DNA of 64,000 bases from assembly GCA_964547995.1 (NCBI GenBank), contig CAZJRB010000018.1, positions 1 through 64,000 of the forward strand. The letters are read 5' to 3'. Shown piece after piece: positions 1-8,280 of the stretch (positions within the stretch are counted from its first letter, which is position 1; the number at the start of each line of letters is the position of its first letter). The stretch comes from CAZJRB01 sp964547995 (GTDB taxonomy: Bacteria; Planctomycetota; Planctomycetia; Pirellulales; Thermoguttaceae). The translations under genes were made by a program, and so were the position numbers. A model generated the notes under the pieces. The model saw only the letters and a program-made list of their open reading frames with translations. It had not been told where the DNA came from and ran no database searches.

Positions 1-366
1 TCGATGCTAATTCAAACCACGGAGAATTCCAGTTCCAAGGGAATCAAAACAGATGGAGAAGTCATCTTTTTTCAAGATCCGATTGACGGCGGAAACAACA
101 ACATCGGCGAGTTCCTGGCCATCGTCGAAGCCCTACGGTTTGCGGCGAAGCACAAACTCGACTGTCCCATCTACAGCGACAGCAGGACTGCGATCGCCTG
201 GGTCCGGAACGGGAAGGTGCGATCGAAGGCCATGGAGGAAGGAAAGACCAGCGAACGAGTGAATCGCAGGATATGGAAGGCTCTCAAGTGGTTGCACGAC
301 AACGAGATCCTCATGTGGCAGACCAGGCGATGGGGTGAGATTCCGGCGGACTTCGGTCGGAAATGA
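1..366 (+). CDS. RNase HI-like protein, 5'-truncated by window edge
   Basis: Only the C-terminal ~120 residues are in the window; the reading frame is open to base 1, so the first ATG (base 4) is probably internal. The visible part has the RNase H fold signature: the Glu of NNIGEFLAIVEAL, the Asp of PIYSDSRTAIAWV and the C-terminal Asp of GEIPADFGRK. The first catalytic Asp strand would lie upstream of base 1. Family members cleave the RNA strand of RNA-DNA hybrids; this subgroup (GEFLAIV...YSDS...PADFGRK) is common in Bacteroidetes and Planctomycetes. It ends 54 bp from the stop of the convergent integrase gene. Whether it belongs to the integrated element or to the host chromosome cannot be told from this window. 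Confidence 0.8.
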   Translation, partial: SMLIQTTENSSSKGIKTDGEVIFFQDPIDGGNNNIGEFLAIVEALRFAAKHKLDCPIYSDSRTAIAWVRNGKVRSKAMEEGKTSERVNRRIWKALKWLHDNEILMWQTRRWGEIPADFGRK

Positions 367-419
367 GCACAGTGCATCGGGCAATCTATGTCTGAGCGGG
401 CAGCGTCCAGTCCGTTCTG

Positions 420-2276
420 TTATTGCTCTTTCTCTGGCCGCTTTGACCATCGCGATACGGTGCTCCGGTCTACTCCAACTTCCTCGGCAATCTTACCGAC
501 TGAAAACCCTTGCGCACGCATCCTTCGGATCTTGCGGATGCGGCTGGGGTGGATATTCGGACTCCCTTTCTTCATCGCTTCAGGAAAGGGTTCCTCCACG
601 GATGCCCATACGGACTTCAGTTGTTGTCCCACTGCATCAATCGCCTCAAAAACCTTGGCAAATGGGCGGTTGGTGTAGACTTCCAGATGAGAGTCTTCTT
701 TCAACGGTTTGCCGTGACAGAGAAACACACTCGCTACCTCCCCACTAGCTTCACGTCGAATGAAATTGCCAGCCGTTTTGCGCAGCTTGTTGAAGCTCAG
801 TTGGCGGAAGTCCTTGTGGTTCTCATCCTTTCTGATGCGATTGGTGAGGGCGCACCACCCATTGGCGATTCGTGAACTCCTATTGCCGCCCGCCGTGCGA
901 GTGCCAAATGGTTTTCCTTTGGTGTTCACGAGGATCGTCTTCAGGTCGTGCGCCACCTCAAGTGTCTCACGTTGACGCAGCCACCATTCCAATGCCTCGA
1001 CCGTTTCGGGCCAGAGTTTGAACTCTCCATAAACACTGTTCTTACGGCGAAGGAAAAACACCCAGCTATCGTTATGGGTCGTGGCACAGCCTATCTCGCG
1101 CTCATGTGGGTGCTTCTGACGAAAAGCAACTTGCTGGACGCATATCGAAACGACCTCAGCCCTGCCGAATCCGCAGTTGAGGGCCAGGAGCATTAGCAGC
1201 CTTTGGAATGGGGACGCATACTCCCACAAGACGCACAGTTCGTCTACCGAGTAGGTTTCGACTTGATTCACGCAGCCCCTCGCCAACTTCTCCGCCGGCG
1301 TCAAGGGAATGCTCAAGGGCGTGGTTTCCAAGTCTGTGGGCTTCTTCCAACTGAAATCGCGTGACTTGCTGAGCCACCGAAGGAATCGCCGATATGTCTT
1401 CAGGCAGTTGCCTGCGTACTTGACGCTAATCTGTTCTCCATTGCTGCGACACGGTCGCCGGCGTAGGATATTGAGGTGTTCGTCCGCCTTGTGTGCATCA
1501 AGCTCTATGAGAAAGCAATCAGGCAGATGGTCACGAACAAACCTCGTTTGACGAGCTAGTGTATTTCCCCAATCGGTTAGCTGGCCATCAACCTCAAGGA
1601 ACTCACTCTCGATCCAATTATGGAAAGCGTCCAGCGCAATATGGAGCGTCTCGCCACCGCTCTGCTGACCCATCAAACGCTTCCCGCGAGAAATCATCTC
1701 TCTCCCGGTTGTCTGCATTGACAGCGCGCTGGCGTGGATTTCTCGCGCAGCCTGTTGGTTTCTTTCGGTGTCGAGAAGCTCAATAACGATTCCCGGGACG
1801 TCTTCGCGGAGTTGCATGAGCCAGTGCCCTACTGAAGGGTCTCCTTGGCCCTTGGGTATAAGTTTATCGGGCAGAGGAACTCGCGCGACCGCTTCTCCGT
1901 TTCGGATCGCTTCAGCAATAGCCATTGTCACGTCGTCCCAAAGTGGCCGACCAGGGCGGACAAATTCGACGTCTTCTCCAATGCCTACTGCGACACCGAA
2001 CGTCACGTTGGCTCCCGTTCCAGGAACTCTTGCCGTCCTGACAAGACACGATTCGTCAGGCTTCTCTCGGGGAACTGCGAGAGTCCATCGCTCCCACCGG
2101 CGGCACACCGCCGCCCAAAGTTGCTCCAGTCGGATCGCAGCAACCTTGGCCTTGCCCTCTTCCCGGCCCAGGTAGAACTTGTGCTGACTGTAGCCCTTGG
2201 GGGTCTGCTTATACCCCAAGTTTCGGAAGTACCGCCCCCGGGAATCCTGCCCCAATCCATTCTTCTTCGCCATCAT
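420..2276 (-). CDS. Tyrosine recombinase (phage-type integrase) with C-terminal HTH
   Basis: A 618-residue site-specific recombinase. The C-terminal half carries the catalytic series: Arg in CGFGRAEV (about residue 372), Lys in the following strand region, NKLRKTAGN (about 498; the usual HxxR reads NxxR), His in LCHGKP (about 520) and the nucleophile Tyr in LEVYTNRPF (about 534). After the catalytic domain a short helix-turn-helix is seen (RIRKIRRMRAQGFSVGKIAE, then VDRSTVSRW), as in resolvase/Mor-type HTHs; this extension is unusual for integrases. Two ATGs overlap at the start, preceded by GAGGGGA at good spacing. The gene reads away from ssrA, whose 3' end lies about 190 bp upstream of its start, the usual place for a tmRNA-targeting integrase. 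Base composition looks lower in G+C than the following genes, consistent with transfer. Confidence 0.85.
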   Translation of the reverse strand: MMAKKNGLGQDSRGRYFRNLGYKQTPKGYSQHKFYLGREEGKAKVAAIRLEQLWAAVCRRWERWTLAVPREKPDESCLVRTARVPGTGANVTFGVAVGIGEDVEFVRPGRPLWDDVTMAIAEAIRNGEAVARVPLPDKLIPKGQGDPSVGHWLMQLREDVPGIVIELLDTERNQQAAREIHASALSMQTTGREMISRGKRLMGQQSGGETLHIALDAFHNWIESEFLEVDGQLTDWGNTLARQTRFVRDHLPDCFLIELDAHKADEHLNILRRRPCRSNGEQISVKYAGNCLKTYRRFLRWLSKSRDFSWKKPTDLETTPLSIPLTPAEKLARGCVNQVETYSVDELCVLWEYASPFQRLLMLLALNCGFGRAEVVSICVQQVAFRQKHPHEREIGCATTHNDSWVFFLRRKNSVYGEFKLWPETVEALEWWLRQRETLEVAHDLKTILVNTKGKPFGTRTAGGNRSSRIANGWCALTNRIRKDENHKDFRQLSFNKLRKTAGNFIRREASGEVASVFLCHGKPLKEDSHLEVYTNRPFAKVFEAIDAVGQQLKSVWASVEEPFPEAMKKGSPNIHPSRIRKIRRMRAQGFSVGKIAEEVGVDRSTVSRWSKRPEKEQ

Positions 2277-2430
2277 TGAAATCCCCTCAAAAGAACTGGT
2301 CGTTGGCGAGCCAATACGGGCATTTTACCAAGGAAATCAGACATTTCAACCATCAAATCAGATACAAAGTCAGATACTTTTAAGGACTTATGGCAAATCG
2401 AATATGAAAGGCATATCATAACCATAATGA

Positions 2431-2466
2431 AAATAGCCACTTGTGACAACTCACAAGTGGCTATTT
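2431..2466 (-). terminator. Rho-independent terminator of ssrA
   Basis: A perfect 16-bp stem (2431-2446 with 2451-2466) around a CAAC loop, beginning one base after the tmRNA 3' end. On the minus strand the stem ends in TTT and is followed by another T, so it fits an intrinsic terminator for the tmRNA transcript. Confidence 0.8.
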
Positions 2467-2467
2467 A

Positions 2468-2825
2468 TGGAGGCGGCGGGAATCGAACCCGCGTCCCGTG
2501 ACATTTCCGTGCAAGCTTCTACGTGCGTAGTCGGATGATTTGAGATTTTGCCCACCCGACCCCCAACCGACGGGGTGCCGGACCGGCTAGTTGAGAACGG
2601 ATTTGATCCCAGGCGTGCTCAACATGACCTGGGACGAGCCGAAATTGCGGCCGGCAGTCGGGCCTCTTCGGCGAAAGGCCCTCAGCCGGGGCTGCCTTTA
2701 TTAGGCAACCATTGCAAAGCTAGGCTTGGCAATTAAATTTTGTGGTCAGCTTTTAGCGTGGCCCGCTGACCAACCACGGCACGCCACTTACACTTCAACT
2801 GCCCGGTCGAACCCAATTCGCCCCC
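2468..2825 (-). ncRNA. ssrA: tmRNA (transfer-messenger RNA)
   Basis: The RNA 5' end GGGGGCG (2825-2819) pairs with CGCCUCC at the 3' end (2475-2469), followed by a discriminator A; CCA is not encoded. The T-arm GCGGGTTCGATTCCCGC is next to the acceptor stem. The message part reads GCC AAG CCT AGC TTT GCA ATG GTT GCC TAA from 2730 to 2701, giving the tag AKPSFAMVA, followed directly by a second TAA as in most tmRNAs. Length is 358 nt, normal for one-piece tmRNA. It rescues ribosomes stalled on broken mRNA together with SmpB. The C-terminal MVA of the tag departs from the usual LAA-type ClpXP degron. 5'/3' pairing and tandem stops make the call secure; the exact resume codon is inferred. Confidence 0.93.
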
Positions 2826-2865
2826 AAGGGGTGTTCTCGGTCGAGCGAGTAATCGAGCACCGTTG

Positions 2866-2894
2866 ATTATACGCCCGATCACCTGTTTCGTCCA
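2866..2894 (-). promoter_or_regulatory. Putative sigma70 promoter of ssrA
   Basis: On the minus strand a perfect TATAAT (2871-2866) lies 40 nt before the mature tmRNA 5' end, with a weak -35 TGGACG 17 nt upstream. The remaining leader of about 33 nt would be removed by RNase P. Confidence 0.5.
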
Positions 2895-3121
2895 CTTTTC
2901 TCGGTCAACCCACCCTACCGGGGGGTTCTTCAAGTTCGAGCGTTCAGTTGGTCGAAACTGATAGTAGGGAATAGGCAAGTTCTCTCAAATACGGGGATTT
3001 CGCGGGGCCGGCGAGCCACTCGCACTCCGGGACCCCCGGCAGTACACTGGAGTGTTCGTGGGTTCCCGGTTTTCCCCTGTCCCATAGTTGAAGTAACGAT
3101 AGTCGAGGTAACGATCTTACG

Positions 3122-3895
3122 ATGGATTTCCGTGTCGATTTGAACGTCTTCCGCGGTCCCCTGGATCTGCTGCTGTACCTCGTGCGAAAACACGAGGTGG
3201 AGATCGTGGACATCCCGATCGCCACGGTAGCGGATCAGTACTTGGAGTATCTGACGGTCCTGGAGCAATTGGACGTCAACGCGGTGGGGGATTTCCTGGC
3301 GGTGGCCAGCACGCTGATCGAGATCAAGTCGCAGCAGGTGCTTCCGCGGGCCGGTGAGATTGAGGACGAGTTGGACGACCCCCGGCACGAGTTGGTCCGG
3401 CAGCTTTTGGAATACAAGAAATACCGCGATGCCGCTTGTGTGCTCGAAGAGCGTAGCCGGTCGTGGCAGCAGCATTATCCGCGGTTGGCCAGCGACCTGC
3501 CGGTCCGCGATCGCAACCTGGCCGAACAGCCGATCCGCGAGGTCGAACTTTGGGACCTGGTGAGTGCTTTCGGGCGGATCATCCGCGACACGGAGGCCTC
3601 CAAGCCGTCGAACATCGTCTACGACGACACGCCGATCCGCGTTTACATGGAACGGATCATTGCCCAACTCACGGAGAAGCGACAATTGGCGTTCAGCGGG
3701 TTGTTCGACGCGAGCATGCACAAGTCGACGCTGGTGGGTATCTTCCTGGCTGTGCTCGAGCTGGTGCGGCACTACCGGATTCGCGTCGAACAGAACGACT
3801 TATTTGGCGAGATCTGGCTGCTGCCGGGCGCGAATTACACCGAACCCTTGGATCTGCTGAATGTCGATAACTATGAAGGGGCAAGTGCGACTTGA
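3122..3895 (+). CDS. scpA: Segregation and condensation protein A
   Basis: A 257-residue ScpA kleisin, the typical length. The N-terminal signature FRGPLDLLLYLVRKHEVEI is followed by VDIPIATVADQYLEYL and DFLAVASTLIEIKS, the SMC-neck-binding helices; the C-terminal winged helix is the region ending in FGEIWLLPG. ScpA bridges the SMC heads and, with ScpB, forms bacterial condensin for chromosome organisation and segregation. No scpB or smc is present in the window. The ATG at 3122 matches the family N-terminus; a GAGG lies somewhat far upstream. It is followed 75 bp downstream by the RNase Z-like gene, with which it may be cotranscribed. Confidence 0.93.
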   Translation: MDFRVDLNVFRGPLDLLLYLVRKHEVEIVDIPIATVADQYLEYLTVLEQLDVNAVGDFLAVASTLIEIKSQQVLPRAGEIEDELDDPRHELVRQLLEYKKYRDAACVLEERSRSWQQHYPRLASDLPVRDRNLAEQPIREVELWDLVSAFGRIIRDTEASKPSNIVYDDTPIRVYMERIIAQLTEKRQLAFSGLFDASMHKSTLVGIFLAVLELVRHYRIRVEQNDLFGEIWLLPGANYTEPLDLLNVDNYEGASAT

Positions 3896-3970
3896 ATGAT
3901 GGGACCCGGACACTCGGGGCTTTCGCATTGAACAAGGGTTTGCCTCCTCCTCTGCCTGTTCTCCCCTTCC

Positions 3971-4810
3971 ATGATCAGTAATGTTCCCGTCAAGACGGTC
4001 ACCCACAAGGATCTGACGATCGAGGGGTATTCCCGCGCCGCCGTGCAAACGTATTGGCGGATTCCGGAGTTGAAGCTCGGGTTCGATTTTGGCGGGCAAC
4101 CGTGGTCGTTCATGGGCACGCCGACGTGGTTTGTTTCCCACACGCACATCGATCACCTGGCGGCATTGCCGGCCTACGTGGGACGTCGGCGGATGATGAA
4201 GATGGAACCGCCGACGATCTACCTGCCCGCCCCGACCGTCGAACTCGTCGAGCGGGTGCTCCGGTTGTTCAGCCGTCTGGATCGCGGCCGGCTTCCGTGC
4301 GAGTTGGTGCCCACCTCGGCGGGCGACGAAATCGAACTCTCGCGCGAGCACGTCGTAACCGTTTCGGAAACGGTCCACACGGTGCCCTCGCTGGGATACG
4401 TCGTCTGGCAGCGGCGGCGCAAACTGAAGCCGGAGTTCCAAGGCCTCCACGGCGACGAGATCCGCGACCTGCGGCTGGGCGGCACCGAGGTGACCAGCGA
4501 AATCCGCACCCCGCGGCTAGCGTACCTCGGCGACAGTTCGCCGGGCGGGCTCGACGGGTGCGAAGCGATGTACGAGGCCGAGGTGCTCATTATGGAATTG
4601 ACGTTCGTCGCCCCGCGGCACCGCAAGGAGCGGATCCACAAGTTCGGGCACATGCACCTGGACGATCTCGTCGAGCGCCGCGAGCGGTTCCACAACGAGT
4701 TGGTGATCGTTTCGCACTTCAGCACCCGGTATCATCCCCGGCAAGTACATCACTACATCGAAAAGGCGTTACCCGACATGCTCGACGGGCGGCTGCACTT
4801 GTGGATTTGA
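3971..4810 (+). CDS. RNase Z-like metallo-beta-lactamase-fold hydrolase
   Basis: A 279-residue metallo-beta-lactamase-fold protein. The metal motif HTHIDHLAALPAYVG starts about residue 56, LAYLGDSSPG supplies the later Asp, and a C-terminal VSHFSTRYHP gives the last His ligands; a separate HMHLDDL is also visible. These resemble tRNA 3'-processing RNase Z and related nucleases. A large arm (exosite) typical of classical RNase Z is not obvious, so a different phosphodiester substrate is possible. It lies 75 bp after scpA in the same direction and ends convergently with the ATPase gene, 55 bp apart. Confidence 0.8.
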   Translation: MISNVPVKTVTHKDLTIEGYSRAAVQTYWRIPELKLGFDFGGQPWSFMGTPTWFVSHTHIDHLAALPAYVGRRRMMKMEPPTIYLPAPTVELVERVLRLFSRLDRGRLPCELVPTSAGDEIELSREHVVTVSETVHTVPSLGYVVWQRRRKLKPEFQGLHGDEIRDLRLGGTEVTSEIRTPRLAYLGDSSPGGLDGCEAMYEAEVLIMELTFVAPRHRKERIHKFGHMHLDDLVERRERFHNELVIVSHFSTRYHPRQVHHYIEKALPDMLDGRLHLWI

Positions 4811-4865
4811 AGGGATCGTTTCACGGCCAACAACGTCGCAATATTTTGTTGGCCGAGAACGCGTC

Positions 4866-6353
4866 CTATCCCGCTCCTTCGCCGCGGTCGAATGCCTCCT
4901 GGTCCCGCTGATACAACGCCAGCACCGATTCGAACGTTCCGCTGGAAATCTTCCAGACGGGATTCTCGTCGCTGTGGGCGTTGCAGTGGGTGGTGAACAG
5001 CCGGTACATGAATTTGAACATGTGCCGCGGTACACGCAGCGTCGCAAACGCGTCGGTCAGCCGGTGCGGGTCGATCTGGTCCTCGAACAGCCGGGTGAGT
5101 TCCGGGTAGTGGTCCGGCGCGGCACACGCCGTGATCCTTGCATTGGCCACGTCGTAGAGCGACTGCCCGGTCCAGGCGAGCGACCGGATCAGGTTCTGCT
5201 TGTCGAGTCGGGCACGCTGGTGAAACTCGCTGCTCTCGCGATCGATCAGCCGCTCCAGTTCGATCGGCAGCAGCAACTTGATCCCCAGGCCCGGATGCTT
5301 CAGGAACTTGTTGTCGAGCATCGGCCAAACCAGCGACTTCATCAACTCGGTCGAGCCGTTGATCAGGTAGGGTTCGTCGACACGGTCGACGAGGACCGCC
5401 ATGCCGTCGAACTTGAGCGAGCGAAGGACGTTTTGCAGCTTGCCGAGCATCTCGTAGCGGTCGTCGGTCCGCTGCGACATGGGCAAGGGCTGGGCAACTA
5501 TCTGGCCGCCGGTGAAGTTCATCAGCACGCGGCGCAACAGGTTCGTGCTGTGCTTCAGCGCCCGGGTGTTTCGGCCGACGCGCCGAGCCTTCCAGAACCA
5601 TCGGGCGCATCGCCATGCCCGGGGAATCCAACCGGCTGCGATGAATAGATACGGCCAACGCGAGAGGAACCACCCCCATTTTCCCAGGGAGACGATCAAG
5701 ACGAGCACCGCCAGCGTGACGGCGATTCCCACGGCCCAGTCCCACTTGGATCGCCACGTTCTGAACCCCAGTTTTCGCCGCAGCCGGCGCCAGCGCTGTT
5801 CGACGTTTTCCGCCGTCGATTGATCGTAGCATGCCGCCATGAGCATCACGTCGCGGATTTGCGAAGCGTCGAGCGACTTGATCGGCAAGGGCTCGTCCCG
5901 GGCAGCCGGGTGCCGCGCTTGACGGTTCTCCAGGATCCGATCGACCAGTTGAGTGACCCCCAACGAGAGGATCGCATCCATGTGGTCCCACAGCCGCCAA
6001 TGCTTCAAGACGCGTTGCGGGCGACTCCGGCGCGAGAACCGATCCCGAAATCGATCCAGGAAGGGATTGGCGTCGTCGTATTCGACCACGAAGACCTGGT
6101 GCTCCGGATGATCGGCGTTGTGGTCGGTCAGGTGGTGTGCTATCTGTAAACGTAGGGCCGTCTTGCCGGAACCCTTTTCGCCGAAGACGACTGCGGTGGC
6201 CGGCTCGGACGGGTCGCCGTAGATCTTGTCCCACGCGGGATGGTAGGTGTTGCGGATGCAGGCGCCCTTGAATACCAGGTCGGTTTGGGCGTCTTCATCC
6301 GCGAAGGGATTCGCGGCAATGCCGTGGTGTTCGAGAAACGGTTGGATCTTCAT
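4866..6353 (-). CDS. Membrane-associated P-loop ATPase of unknown role
   Basis: A 495-residue protein if started at the internal ATG 6353 (MKIQPFLEHHG); 30 more codons upstream are open but do not look conserved. Walker A is GEKGSGKTALR (about residue 60) and a Walker B-like VLVDRVDEP lies in the second half, so it is an AAA/STAND-type NTPase. Two adjacent hydrophobic stretches in the middle (AVGIAVTLAVLVLIVSL and WPYLFIAAGWI) suggest a membrane hairpin splitting the ATPase, as in KAP-type NTPases. Partner and substrate cannot be inferred; neighbours on both sides are unrelated. Confidence 0.7.
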   Translation of the reverse strand: MKIQPFLEHHGIAANPFADEDAQTDLVFKGACIRNTYHPAWDKIYGDPSEPATAVVFGEKGSGKTALRLQIAHHLTDHNADHPEHQVFVVEYDDANPFLDRFRDRFSRRSRPQRVLKHWRLWDHMDAILSLGVTQLVDRILENRQARHPAARDEPLPIKSLDASQIRDVMLMAACYDQSTAENVEQRWRRLRRKLGFRTWRSKWDWAVGIAVTLAVLVLIVSLGKWGWFLSRWPYLFIAAGWIPRAWRCARWFWKARRVGRNTRALKHSTNLLRRVLMNFTGGQIVAQPLPMSQRTDDRYEMLGKLQNVLRSLKFDGMAVLVDRVDEPYLINGSTELMKSLVWPMLDNKFLKHPGLGIKLLLPIELERLIDRESSEFHQRARLDKQNLIRSLAWTGQSLYDVANARITACAAPDHYPELTRLFEDQIDPHRLTDAFATLRVPRHMFKFMYRLFTTHCNAHSDENPVWKISSGTFESVLALYQRDQEAFDRGEGAG

Positions 6354-6506
6354 GCTCGGGCTTGCCTGGGGTGATCTCGCGGCATGACTGCGTCGGCCAT
6401 ACGGCAGGAAGAGGTGCCCTGCCGGTTCACAATCGTAGCACATTATGCGGGCCTATCCGCCTGCGAAGAAAGGAGATGGGGCGTTTTTTCGGTAGCGGCT
6501 GCTATC

Positions 6507-7466
6507 CTACAGGGGGGATAGCAGCCCGTTGAAAAGGAAGGAGGGGGTCAGGTCCAAGTTTTCGGCCAACGATTCACGTGAAAAACACGCTGTCTTGCCG
6601 AAAATTGGACCAGACCCCACTTTTTCAACGGGCTGATAGGTGGTCTCCCGCAAAATCGCCCGCCTGCCGGAGGCTGTGGCGGGGGGATTCTCAACGGATC
6701 GAGATTCCCCGGAGTCCCGAAAAAGGACGAACATGAAGACGGCTAAGAGGAGAATGATGGCCAACATCAAGGCGGAAATAATAGCCGCCTGGACCGTTTT
6801 CGGGTGCCAGGGGGTTCTGGCCGACTCGGTGGTGGTACCTACGGTGACGTCTATGTTTGGGGACACTGAAGTCGTGCCAGCGGCAGCACCCACAGACTGA
6901 GGGGATGCCTCACTGGCGCTGAATCGAGGGAAAACGGCGGAGGCCTCCTGCCAGTCCCCCCATCCTTCCCGCCACACGAGCGAGTCGGCGCTTACACGTC
7001 CCTCGTTGATCCATTCTTGCATAATGTCGGGACCGGCAGGGCCAAACTGCCCGCCCGAAGGTGGCCGCACGTACCACACCACGTCGCCTGCCTCGGTCAG
7101 CGGGTCGGGTGACTGGTCGGGCATCCTGGCGGCGGGTGCTGCCGCAGCGGGTGTTTCCGGTTGGGCTTGCACAGCCGCAGGGATTTTTTCCGGTTCGGCC
7201 GCGGGCGGCACCCCCGACAAATGTCCCGGGTCCGCCGAGGCTGCGGCCCCAGGATCGGCCTGATGCATAACCGGCGGTTCGGGAACCGCGCCCCCTTCCG
7301 CAGCCGAGGCGGCCTGCTCCTCCCGCAATTCCTTGGAACTCTTCCGTGTGCTTTCCAGCGGTACGACAAACTTGGCCGCACAGTAGGGACATATTCCCTT
7401 CCTGCCCGCCTGGAACTCCTTCACATTCAACTTGTGTCCGTTGGGACAATAAAACCGGATACCCAT
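6507..7466 (-). CDS. GYF_2-domain membrane protein with zinc-ribbon-like N-terminus; C-terminus supplied by a mobile repeat
   Basis: Start chosen at ATG 7466 (MGIRFYCPNGHKLNV), with GTGGAG about 12 nt upstream; the longer open frame before it has no protein-like character. The 319 residues show a CPNGH...CPYC zinc-ribbon-like motif, an Ala/Pro-rich linker, a GYF_2 domain (WYVRPPSGGQFGPAG... VWREGWGDWQEA, about residues 135-185) and one transmembrane helix (IISALMLAIILLLAVFMFVL). GYF_2 domains are common in planctomycete membrane proteins. The last ~45 residues (from QPVEKVGSGPIF) are encoded by the palindromic repeat 6522-6635, so the native C-terminus has been replaced. Function unknown. Confidence 0.7.
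   Translation of the reverse strand: MGIRFYCPNGHKLNVKEFQAGRKGICPYCAAKFVVPLESTRKSSKELREEQAASAAEGGAVPEPPVMHQADPGAAASADPGHLSGVPPAAEPEKIPAAVQAQPETPAAAAPAARMPDQSPDPLTEAGDVVWYVRPPSGGQFGPAGPDIMQEWINEGRVSADSLVWREGWGDWQEASAVFPRFSASEASPQSVGAAAGTTSVSPNIDVTVGTTTESARTPWHPKTVQAAIISALMLAIILLLAVFMFVLFRDSGESRSVENPPATASGRRAILRETTYQPVEKVGSGPIFGKTACFSRESLAENLDLTPSFLFNGLLSPL
6522..6635. repeat. Palindromic MITE-like element, copy 1
   Basis: A 114-bp element with terminal inverted repeats (CAGCCCGTTGAAAA ... TTTTTCAACGGGCTG) and inner inverted arms (GGGGTCAGGTCCAAGTTTTC against GAAAATTGGACCAGACCCC). It is flanked on both sides by ATAG, which looks like a 4-bp target duplication. Copy 2 is at 50397-50514 and is nearly identical inside. 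No coding capacity of its own, so it must be moved in trans if mobile. The left flank also forms a short hairpin (GGCTGCTATCC...GGATAGCAGCC) that overlaps the junction. Confidence 0.8.
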
Positions 7467-7639
7467 TGCGCCATCAACTCCACAATTCCCTGGTCGGCCC
7501 ACGGGCCTGTCCAAGGCCGCCGCGTCCCCCCCGCTAAAGAGGGATGCGCGCCTCGGGATACAAACCATTCCACTAATAATTATACATGCGGTGCGACTTC
7601 TGTGAAGTTCGTCTTCCTGGGCCTTGCCAAACTCAGAGG

Positions 7640-8170
7640 TCATTCCTGCAAGAAATCGAGCGGCTTCAACTCGATCAGCTCCGCCAGTCCGGTTTTGGCA
7701 AACTCGGGACCGGTGACGTGGCGGCCGGCTTTGGTCCACCCTGTAATGATCTCTTGGGAGGCGCCGAACAGTTCCGACAGCAGTCGATCCATGTCGGTTT
7801 CCAGCGATTCGAAGTGGCGCGTCCATTCAGCCGCCTCGCTCAGATCGACGTTTTCCTCGCTTTCCCATTTAATGGGATGAAACAACAACACGCTGAACGG
7901 GGTGACGAGCCGTCGCCGGCAAGCGGCGAAAGCCCATAGCGCGGCCGAGGAACACTCACCCGTTACGATCCCGGTCGCGTGGATTCCCCGCAAGACGATC
8001 ATCGAGGCCAGCGCAATTGCACAGTACGGACTGCCACCGAGCGAATCGATGTAGAGGATACAATCTCCACCCGGTTCAACGGCCAGCAGCTTGTCGCACA
8101 AATCGGCCTCGTTCTCGGTCAGATCGCCGACCAAGGGGATTTCGACGGGGCCTTGAGGTTCGGAGTCCAT
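7640..8170 (-). CDS. ClpP-like serine peptidase-fold protein
   Basis: A 176-residue ClpP/crotonase-fold protein. The ClpP-type pattern is visible: DSLGGSPYCAIALASMI, then GECSSAALWAFAACRR with the probable nucleophile Ser (about residue 75) and FHPIK with the His (about 97; canonical ClpP has a His-Gln pair here). The third catalytic Asp is not clear. ClpP degrades proteins with a Clp ATPase partner, but the divergent sequence and lack of a clpX/clpA neighbour argue for a stand-alone or TepA/SppA-like role. It lies 110 bp after the ferredoxin gene in the same direction. Confidence 0.7.
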   Translation of the reverse strand: MDSEPQGPVEIPLVGDLTENEADLCDKLLAVEPGGDCILYIDSLGGSPYCAIALASMIVLRGIHATGIVTGECSSAALWAFAACRRRLVTPFSVLLFHPIKWESEENVDLSEAAEWTRHFESLETDMDRLLSELFGASQEIITGWTKAGRHVTGPEFAKTGLAELIELKPLDFLQE

Positions 8171-8280
8171 GAGGTTTGCGATTCCGGATCAACGTCTTGC
8201 AAATCGTTTCCAAGAGAAAAGGTGAACCGCTCGATCGCAGCCCACCTTCGGTTCCGTGGAGGATCGGATTGCCGCTTTGG

